Source: Gnetum montanum
Taxonomy: Eukaryota; Streptophyta; Gnetopsida; Gnetales; Gnetaceae
Length of the DNA: 64,000 bases
Assembly: GCA_015680685.1 (NCBI GenBank)
Contig: MNCI01036463.1
Coordinates: forward strand, 573,847 to 637,846
Direction of reading: 5' to 3'
This document shows positions 54,890 to 64,000 of the stretch, one piece after another; within the stretch, counting starts at the first letter, position 1; each line of letters starts with the position of its first letter. The notes beneath the pieces were generated by a model. The model saw only the letters and a list, made by a program, of their open reading frames with translations. It had not been told where the DNA came from and did no database searches. The translations under genes were made by a program, and so were the position numbers.

Positions 54890-57055
54890 AATGCGAGACA
54901 ATACAAATAATATTTTCATGCAGTCTAAACTAGAAGCATTTGGAGTTATTAAAAGGCAAGTTTTAGTGGTAGATTCTACTACTAGAAGGTACTTTCTCTT
55001 CTAGAAGTTAAGTTTGCATAGAAAGTGAGCCACTACAAGTAGTAGTTTCATGTAGTCTTTACTAGAAGCATTGGAAGTTATTGAAAGGCTAAAACTTGTG
55101 GTAGTTTCAACTAGTGAATGATACTTTGTCTTCCAAAAGTCAAGTATACACATTCTGTAAGTCCTTGTGAATAGCAGTTTTACATAGTCTAAACTAAAAG
55201 CATTAAGATTTACTAAAAGGTAAGTTTTAGTGGTAGATTTGACTACCTAAGGTATTTTCCCTTCTAAAAGACAAGTTTACATAAAATGTGAGCCACTACA
55301 AGGAGTACTTTCTTGAAGTCCAAATTGAAAGAATTTGGAGTTATTCATAGGAAAGTTTTAGTGGTATATTAGGCTACCAAAAGGTACATTCCCTTTTGAA
55401 AGTAGAGTTTGCATAGTGTGCAAGCAACTGTAAGTAACAATATTGCATAATACTCAGTAGAAGCATTAAAAGTTAATGATAGGCTAAAACTTATGGTAGA
55501 TTCAACTAGTAGATGATACTTCCCCTTCCAAGTGCCAAGTATACACATTCTACAAGCCAATGAAAATAATAGTTTTACATAGTCTACACCAAAAGCATCA
55601 AGAGTTATTAGAAGAAAACTTTTAGTGATAGATTCTACTATTAAAAGATGCTTTCACTTTCAGAAGCCAAGTTTCCATAAACTATGAGCCATTGCAAGTA
55701 ATAGTTTTTTGTAGTCCTCATTGAAAGCATTGGAAGTGAATGATAGCCAAATATAGCACTAAAACTTACCTACCATTCACTTCCAATGCTTTTGATGAGG
55801 ATTGTAAGAAATTTCTACTTGCACTTCCCCTTCCAAAAGTCAAGTATACACATTCTGTGAGCTCCTATGAATATTATTTTTGCACAACCTACATCATAAG
55901 TAGTGAGAGTTACTAGAAGATAAGTTTTATGGTAGATTTAGTTGATAGACACTTTTTCTTTCATAAGCCAAGTTTATAGACACTATAAGTCACTACAAGT
56001 AATAGTTTTTCACAATCCTTACTAGAATCATTGGGAGTTACCAATAGGCAATTTTTAGTGGTATATTTGGCTACCAAAAGATACGTTTCCTTTGGAAGCT
56101 AGGTTTGCATAGACTGTGAGTGACTATAAGTAGAAATATCTTGTAGTACTCACCAGAAACATCAAAAGTTACTAAAAGGCTAAAACTTATGGTAGATTTG
56201 GCTAGCAAATAGCACTTCCTCTTTTGAAAGTCAAGTATACATATTTTGTGAGCCTACCAATAGCAATTTTTTGAAATCTATGCTAGAAGCATTGGAAGTT
56301 ATCGGAAGGAAACTTTCAATGGTAAATTTAGCTACTGAAAGGCACTTTCCCTTCTAGAACCCAAATTTTCATAGACCGTGAGCCATTATGAGTAGCAATT
56401 TCTCACAATTCTCATCGAAAGCATTAGAAGTCACTGATAGGAAATTTTTAGTGGAAGATTTAGATACTATAAAGGTACATTCCCTTTTAGAAGCTAAGTT
56501 TATGGGCAATTACAAGTAGCAATATCATAAAGTACTTACCAAAAGCATTAGAAGTTATTAAAAGAATAAAATTTATGGTAGATTCAGCTAGTGGATGACA
56601 CTTCCCTTTCCTAAAGCCAAGTATACACATTCTATGAGCCTCTTCAAACAAAAGTATAACATAGTCTACATTGAAAGCATTGAAAGTTACCAAAAGGTAA
56701 GTTTTAGTGGTAGATTCAACAATTGAAAGACAATTTTCCTTCCGAATGTCAAGTTTACATAGACTACAAGCCACTATGGGTACTAATTTCTTGTAGTCTT
56801 TACTAAAAGCATCAAAAGTGAATAGTAGGCTAAAATTTATGGAAGATTTGCCTAGCAGATGGTACTTTCCCCTTCTGGTAGTCAAGTGTACATAGTTTGT
56901 GAGCCCCTACGAATAAAAATTTTATGTAGTTCAAATCGGAAGTATCGAAAGTTACTTGAAGTCAAATTTGAGTGGTAGATTTAGCTACCAAAAGGCATTT
57001 TTCCTTCCAGTATCCAATTTTAAAGAAATTGCATGTCACTGCAAGTAGTAGTATG
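54890..57055 (+). repeat. Tandem array of about 132-bp units with trimeric higher-order pattern
   Basis: About 16 diverged monomers. The marker TAGAAGCATT (or one-base variants) recurs at 54931, 55063, 55195, 55326, 55458, 55590 and 55722, that is every 131-132 bp. A second marker, CAAGTATACACATTCT, appears only in every third unit (55141, 55536, then 56232 and 56618), giving a period near 390-396 bp. After 55740 the phase is shifted by an inverted segment. Typical words are AGTTTTAGTGGTAGATT and GAGCCACTACAAGTAGTA. No coding frame runs through it. Confidence 0.85.
55694..55822. repeat. Inverted repeat (hairpin) inside the tandem array
   Basis: 55694-55745 and 55771-55822 are near-perfect inverted copies of one another (GCATTGGAAGTGAATG against CATTCACTTCCAATGC), separated by about 25 bp. 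It results from inversion of part of one monomer. Confidence 0.75.
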
Positions 57056-57059
57056 GTGG

Positions 57060-59020
57060 TACCTTATCCTTTGTCTAGAAAGGGGTTCTAGAATGCTATT
57101 TTAGAGCTACCTTATCCTTTGCCTAAAATTGATTTAAGAGCTTTCTTTGGAAAAATTAATTTTGTCAAACTATTTATCCCTATTTATGCTAAATTAGTTA
57201 AATCATTAAATAATATGCTTAAGAAAGATAGTAATATGAATTAGATAAAACAAAGAAAAAGTTCTTTTCTTGCTATAAAAGAAGCCATTATAGATGCTCC
57301 TATTCTAGCTTCTCCTTAGTACAAAAATGATTTCCTTTTATATGCTTTTCCTAGTGATGTTACTTCCACCACTATCTTAACCCAAGATATTGTTAAATAA
57401 GGTGAAAGACCTATAGGTTTCATATCTACACTTTTGAAAAGATGCAGAATTAAAATATTCATCCATAGGAAAAGAATTATATGCTATGATTTAAGCTCTA
57501 AAGAAATTTTGCTACTATTTGCTAAACATGAAGGTTTCTATTATTGTTATTGATTTAGCCACCATTGTGTTAGCCAAGTACAAGATCCTAGTAAAACATG
57601 CACTAAATGGGTTATGAAATTACAAGATTTTGATACTCATTGAAAAGTTGCCAATTTAGTTAAAGGAATTAGTCTTGCCAAGCTAATAGGTAACCACTGA
57701 ACTCTAGAAAGTTGTGATACACTTAAAGACAAAGAATCAATACCACTTCATATACTATCTATTAATGAGGAGAATGATATCCCATTTACTCTTAATCGAT
57801 TACATGATTCATCAAATAAAGATAGTAAGTTTTATTTAATGTTTCATCATTGTTCTTCAAGCTTACCTAGATATAAAAAAACTTTTATTATCTACATGTT
57901 CTAACTTTACTTTAATTAGTGGTGAGTTGTTGAGGAAAATTTTCCAAGGAATATATCTTAAATGTTTAAACTAAGAACAAGCTAATGATACTTTAAGACA
58001 ACTACATGAGGAAGGACATATTGATTATCATTCTCTAGTATGTAAAATTACAAGAGCAAGTTACTATTGGCCCACTATGATTAATGATGCTTACAACCTA
58101 GTTAAAACTTGTGTATAATGTCAAATCTTTAAAGGAAAAGATTCCAAATGTATAGCTCCTTTACAACCTATAATAAAAATAAGACCCTTCATATAACGGG
58201 CTTTAGATTTTATAGGATGATTAATCCATTATCAATAGCTCAATATAAGCTTATCTTAACAACTACTGATCATTACACACATTGGCTAGAAGAGAAAACA
58301 ACTAAAACTACAACATCTTGAGAAGTTATTCAGTTTTTAGAAAATGATATAATTTCTAGATATGGATACCCTTATGCCTTCGTAGTTAATAATGGACCTA
58401 GTTTTATATTAATAGAATTTACCAGTTGGACTAAGCAATAGAAGATTATCGTCAAAGCTATAATTGAATATTACCCCTAAGGTAATGGACTAGGAAAGTC
58501 ATCTAATAAAACCATGGCATGAACAATTAAAATGGAGAGTATGGGCCTATAGAATTTATTACAAGAATTAATCAAAACTATGACAGATGACCTAGCATAT
58601 GAATAAGAACTAATTTTACCAACAAATTTGCAAATTGCAATGTCTCAGTTTTTCTTAGAATATTTGGCAACTTATAAACATTTAATTTCACATACAAATG
58701 ATATTTAGAATTTAGAAGTTAAATGGGTGAAAGCTAAAAAAATTCCATTTAATCATCAACAAACTATTAAAAGATAGTTAACTAAAGCTTTTCAAATAGA
58801 TGATCTAATTCTCAAAAGAGATAGAGCATTTGGTTAGACAAGATTGCAAATAATTTTTCTCCTATGTGGTTAGGTCCATATGAAGTCACAAATGTCATTG
58901 GTCCTAATGTCTAGAAATTTTTTAATATGCAAGATGACACATTATATAGAAATTTTAATGCATTTTATTTAAAGCATTTCTACTCAGATGTCCCTCATGA
59001 ACACTTGGTAAACCCTTAAT
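57060..59020 (+). pseudogene. Ty3/gypsy pol relic: RT end, RNase H and integrase
   Basis: Begins in the RT connection (KIDLRAFFGKINFVKLFIPI, LNNMLKKDSN) and continues into RNase H (FLAIKEAIIDAPILASP, YKNDFLLYAFPS) and PIGFIS. Then come integrase zinc-binding remnants (SYYWPTMINDAYNLVKTCV) and the core, with RALDFIG, TTDHYTHWLEEKTTKTTT, RYGYPYAFVVNNGPSF and EYYPXGNGLGKSSNKTM (X is a stop), followed by a C-terminal barrel region (VTNVIGPNV, DTLYRNFNAFYLKHFYSDVP). It is a different lineage from elements A-C. RT palm, gag and LTRs are missing. Stops are mostly TAG. Confidence 0.8.
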
Positions 59021-59029
59021 TGCATGCTT

Positions 59030-60990
59030 CTTATCAATTTCATGAATTTCATTTGTATATAATTGCATGTTCATATTTTATTTGCATTTTTATCCTCTTC
59101 TCATGCATGTTGAGTTTATCATCATTTTTTCCTTAGCATAATGATTTGATCTATTTGTGCATTTTCATATGATTTTAATAATCATTATGATAATTTGAGT
59201 AGAAAGGTATTAAGTCTTTTTAACACCATTTAATAATAATACATGTACAATATTTTTTATATTATTTATGTTATATCATATTATTATTGTATAAAAATCT
59301 CCTTTATATGATATATTTCAATAATTCTATGATTCTTGCCAATAATTTTCAATGTATTGATTTTATTAATGGAATATGGAGAATGGGATTTCTGCTAACT
59401 TATCATGTTATTACCACCATCATGTGAATGCATAACATATGAAGCTAGAAAATGGTTAGCCAAAATCACTAGGTAACCTTACAAAATCCCTTTCCTCCTT
59501 CCATAAGCTTTGGTCGTTAAGTGTGATATCCATGGTTGTCTTGTAAGTGTGTTCCTCTTCACTTGATAATTCTTTTCAATCCAAGAGACCTTCTATGATA
59601 CCACCTAGCTTAGTAGTACAAGCACAAGCATGAGGGTTGAACTACATCATGGGAAAAGTTTCTGGAAGAATCTTAATTATTGGTAGTTCAATTAATTTGC
59701 TAGACTTGTGTTGGAATTGCAACCTTAAGAATGAAGTGCATCATGAGCAAAGTTTTAGAAAAAACCTTATTTATTGGTAGTTCAATTAATTTTCCATACT
59801 TGTGTTGGAATTCCAACCTTAAGAATGAAGTGCATCATGGGCAAATTTTTCTCTAAGAAAAAAAGGAAGGACCATGTTCATTGGTTGGGTAATAAGTACA
59901 AAGTGTGATGAAGTTTGATAGCGATCCTCACCCTAGCCTTTTCATTCCTTTTGATCTATTTCCTAAAAATTAAAAGAAGAAGAAGAAGAAGGAATATTTG
60001 CTTATACCTTTTCCTAATTTTCCACTAGTTATCTCATTTTCCTTACCCTTTTCATTACCCCTTCCCATTTTCCCTTATTCTTAAATTAAGAAAAACTAAG
60101 AACAAATCCAAAAGTTGTGGATAGCCATGATCTAAAGGACACATGTTTGCTTCATGAAGTTTAGTATAAGCCTCATTCTCAAAGATGCCCTTTATACTAA
60201 TGACTTTATGAGATGATAGGGAATGAATTCTTAATTATAAATTATAATATATATATAGTTAAAATTACAATTAATAAAGTCTATGTATTAAATCTTGATT
60301 AAAATAAGGTGGTGTGAAAGGATGGCCCATTTTAGTTTCTCTTTTAATTATATCATAATTTTAATCATTTTCAAACATTATAGTTTACTTTATAATTTTT
60401 CAAGTTCTCATGCAAGGATGACACCTCATTAGACCTTAGTATGATTCATTTTACAACTTTCAAGTAGATCTGGCTTAGAAAATATGAACAACATAATGAA
60501 ATAGAGGCAATCTTCCTTATATTAAGAGAAATCTCAAAGTAAAAAGAAAATACATCAAAGATGAAGAGTGAAGCTCAACTCACAACTCTCCCAAGAATCC
60601 TAGAGGCCGTACTTATTCCCTCTCAATTCTCAATTTCTTACCAAGAAGCCAAATATAAAGACAATATACCTATAAGATTTTCTCAACCTCTCTTAAGTGC
60701 TTGCCCTTGGCTCTCATTGAATTTCCTTGTACAATCTTTCCTTCCTTAAGAACTCTCTCTCTTGCTCTTATTCATGGTTGCATTAACAATGGTAAATTAG
60801 ATCAATATTTATGGATAACTAGAAGACTAGAAACCTAGAAACTTTTTCTTAACTCAAATTAAGGTTCTTTTGATGTTTCCCAAATCTTTTCACCCCCTCT
60901 ACGACTATTTCCACCCTTTTCCATCTTGTTTTGGTTATTTTCCAAATTCAAATGAGTGTTTTCTAATGTTTCCCTAGCCATGCGAGTCAT
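59030..60990. other. No gene recognised; 94-bp tandem duplication at 59641-59850
   Basis: The words TTATTGGTAGTTCAATTAAT, CTTGTGTTGGAATT and AAGAATGAAGTGCATCATG each occur twice with a 92-94 bp period. An (AAG)n run is at 59972-59990. No coding sequence is supported. Confidence 0.55.
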
Positions 60991-60999
60991 CTCTAACCT

Positions 61000-61275
61000 T
61001 CACAAGACATCTTCTATGTTAGCCCAACTATTGAGAAAGACGTCTTCTATCACTACAAGACATTGCCTCTAGGCTAAGATGTTTTGTTTATAGGATATAC
61101 ATCTTGTGCAAGATGTCCCCTTCCTAGGTGAGATGTCTTCCCTAAGACATCTTCTATACAAACAAGGCATCTCACCCAAGACATTAACCTAAACTACAAG
61201 ATGTCTCCTTTGATTTTTAGACATCTCTAGTCACTTCCAGGTGTTAACCAAAATAACTCCTACCTTTCCAAGGCA
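61000..61275. repeat. Cluster of AAGACATCTT-type short motifs
   Basis: About 13 copies of AAGACATCTT or AAGATGTCTT and one-base variants lie within 275 bp, in both orientations (for example 61003, 61036, 61110, 61129, 61143, 61199, 61270). Spacing is irregular. Confidence 0.5.
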
Positions 61276-61289
61276 TCTTCTTTAAGCCA

Positions 61290-64000
61290 AAAACCTAAAA
61301 AACATAGATTTATGGTAAAAGGAGATTAGAAGAGGTGTCCCTATATTAAGTTCTTATTCATGTCATGATTTTATGATCATTTTCATCCTTGATATTTTAC
61401 AATTTTCTATGCTCTTAAAATGTATATTGATTTTGATATCTTTGCACTTGCATGCAACTCAAGTCTTGGGGGGCTTAATGTTAATCATCAACATTCGCAT
61501 GCTTGGCATGGTATCATGACTTAATAAGTTCTACCATTGGAGCTTAGATTCAAGTTATTGTTGGTCTTTAACTTTAGGTATAGCATCTTATGTAATAAGT
61601 GGCAAAGTTCATTTAAAGTAATCAAGTTTGAGTTAGCAATTGCTATTATGCTAGGTAAGAAGCTTAGTTAGCAAGAGGTTATGATGATTGAAGATATTTA
61701 GGCTCCAAGAGATCCAACATGATTAAAGTGCATTTTGGGTAGGACTCATTGATTTTGTGAGCTTATTAATATTTATATATCATCATATAGTAGGAACGAG
61801 TACTATTTTCCTTATTTCCAAGTAGATAGTTATAGTTCATGACCATTTGTATAATTGTTCTGATGCTCTAATATTTGCATAGCTTTGTTGACATGTATAC
61901 AATGCTAAGTTGTATAGAAGATAATGTTTGCAATTTTATAGTGCAACTTATAGTTACCCCAAAATAATAAAATAGAATATAATATAAGATCCATTTGAGT
62001 CATTTAGAAATATGCTATTAAGAAAATATTAAAAAGAGCAAATTTTGATTAAATGTTTCTAAGCATAGGTAGGTGTAATGGGAACAAGTATAGTGAGAAA
62101 TATGTGGAAGTTACCTCCCCTCTTCCTTCTAACATGTGGTGAAATGACCAACAAGAATGTAAATAAAATTTTAGTTGTTCCCCTTTAGCTACTTCCAATA
62201 CCATATCCATGATAGTTGCAAAACCCTTTGACATTCACAAATGGCACATCATGGATGTTCAAGGCCATCATTGTGCACTTGCATGTTTGCCAAAAAGCTT
62301 CTCATGAAAGGATGCATTTCTAGGCAATGCCCCACTACGAACACCATCATCATGATCAAGGGAGACATTCATAAAATTCTTGATGTTAGAGATATCCCCA
62401 TTATGGAGGAAGTAAAAATGAGGAAGAGGAAGAATTGCTAAAAGATAATTAAGCATCATCATGTTGTCACATGATTTGTTGTATTTGTTCTTGATCTGTT
62501 TTTCACATGTAGTTGGTTGTTTTGGCTAATAAAATCTACAATGGTGAGACCCAAAACCAAAGCATCATGATAATGCATGGCTACTTGATGGCATCTATAG
62601 CATAGGAAATGACAATAGAATAGTTCTCATGATAATCCTTTTCTTAGTCCTCATGTACATACATATAAAGTGGCATGCAACTCATGATGAACTTTGCAGC
62701 ATTGCAAGAGTAGCTTCTTATCCTACCAACTAAACTTAGTTTCTTTAGTTGTTAAAAAACCTTTGCATATCAATCATATTTTTCTTCCTTGGACATTTTG
62801 TTTAGCCTTTCGTAGTTTTCTTTGATGTCCCTTCCTTAGAATGTGACCCAGGCGTATTTTAGCCTTCATTTAGTATAAATTCATTAATTTATTTGTTTTT
62901 GATTGTATATACCTTCACCATTTGTATGCTAGTTTGAGAGCAATTTTTTTTTCATTTTCAAGTAAAAGACCAGATAACTCTCTCTATTAAAGCTTCGCAT
63001 AATATTGAAACCTTACTCACAATTTCTTTCCTAAAATAATAAGATAATGATAAGAATTCCACTTTGGTATTGTATTATAAAATTATTTTGTAATGCATGT
63101 TCAATATTGTCATTATTTTATCATGTTCTAAGCATATTTTTTTTCTTCTTGATATAAGAGGAATTGTGCAAGTATTACCTAGTTATATTATAGTATTAGG
63201 CCATATTAACATCTTTGCTTAATAATTGAATGGTTTTTTGTTTTCTAGAATGATGGGCTTCTATGATAATTGCTCAAGGCTTGATGCATTATTTTTTACA
63301 TATATTTTAACATAGCTTCTTTTGCATTTTCTAGGCTTGCTACAATTGCAAAGTTTTTGTATTGGTTTTCTTGTATATTATATTAATTAAGTTTTCTTCT
63401 TTTCAAAGAAAAAAACATAGAAAAAAAGAGAGATCTTTCTTTAGATTAATGTTGCAGTTTTCCCAAACATGTAGTTATACCATGACGGAATATGATACTT
63501 ATGATCATCTATTATTAATGAAATCTATTCGTTTCATTTTTTAAGAGAATGTTGATACTTCTTGCATGTTATCTTATGTAGGAGCATATCATAAAAGAAT
63601 GAAAGGACTCAAACAGATGGAGAAGACAAACAATTGGGAAGAGCCTATCCATAAAAGATAAAAGGAAGCAAAGGCATCATGGGAGGCATCAAAGGAAATT
63701 TGGGTCTTTTCAAAACCTCTAGATCCACATTATTTTCCAAAATTAGAACCTTCTATCCCATGTAACCCATGTTCTTTGGTTCTCCCTTGGAATAATTTTG
63801 ACTATTGGAGATTGATTGAGAGAAAATTAGAACTAGCTTGTTCATAAATGAGTTTTACTAGCAACTCTTAGACAAGAAGAGAAGACATATTGACTTGTTG
63901 AAGCTACTGGTAAGCAAGCTAGTACAAGCTATAGGTTTCCTTGAATATAAGATTTAGGGCTCTATAGTGATCTAAGTGTCCCTTTTTCTTACTGATGAGA
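61290..64000. other. No recognisable feature
   Basis: AT-rich sequence with only short open stretches on both strands; no family resemblance seen. Confidence 0.5.

Noticed and set aside
54890-57055. CRISPR-like or leader-repeat array
   Set aside because: Units are contiguous diverged tandem copies with no unique spacers, in plant nuclear DNA.
62241-62462. Overlapping 64-66 codon frames on both strands near 62.3 kb
   Set aside because: Short, mutually antisense, no recognisable motif.

Overview
This is a stretch of AT-rich nuclear DNA from a land plant, made almost entirely of old transposable elements. I see no intact host gene. The organism is probably a seed plant with a large, slowly purged genome; a gymnosperm fits best, but this is inference. 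The reasons are nested Ty3/gypsy LTR elements with a tRNA-Asp type primer site, plant-type LINE, hAT and MULE relics, and coding remnants riddled with TAG/TGA at former CAG, TGG and CGA codons, as expected after long cytosine methylation.

Layout. 1-2961: the 3' end of element F (third ORF, polypurine tract, LTR, plus strand). About 2990-7300: a minus-strand L1-type LINE. About 7300-15384: the 3' end of element E, split by element A (7623-14481, plus strand, TSD CTAAT). 15385-31621: old relics, including a hAT transposase remnant (17.8-18.5 kb), a calmodulin pseudogene (19.8-20.2 kb, minus), two unrecognised long degenerate reading frames (23.5-25.3 kb plus; 27.4-28.8 kb minus) and degenerate tandem repeats. 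31627-51965: element C, a complete gag-pol-ORF3 Ty3/gypsy element on the minus strand (TSD AAAGC), whose 5' LTR is split by element B (44005-51172, minus strand, TSD originally CCTTC). 52.4-53.9 kb: a minus-strand MULE transposase relic. 54.89-57.06 kb: a tandem array of about 132-bp units with a trimeric higher-order pattern and an internal hairpin. 57.06-59.02 kb: the 3' half of another Ty3/gypsy pol. 59-64 kb: mostly featureless, with two small repeat clusters.

How the parts relate. F, E, C, A and B belong to one superfamily, sharing LTR end sequence, polypurine tract, spacer and gag. C carries gag-protease-RT-RNaseH-integrase plus a large coiled-coil third ORF before the 3' LTR; F and E keep parts of that ORF. 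A and B are deletion derivatives. They keep gag and the protease, lack RT, RNase H and integrase, join the protease to a short stretch ending like the last codons of pol, and lack ORF3. This is the architecture described as TR-GAG, and they would have needed an element like C for mobility. Their LTRs also carry arrays of GCGATATCGC-type palindromes upstream of the TATA box. The best candidates for something undescribed are this autonomous/non-autonomous pair, the conserved ORF3 and the palindrome arrays.
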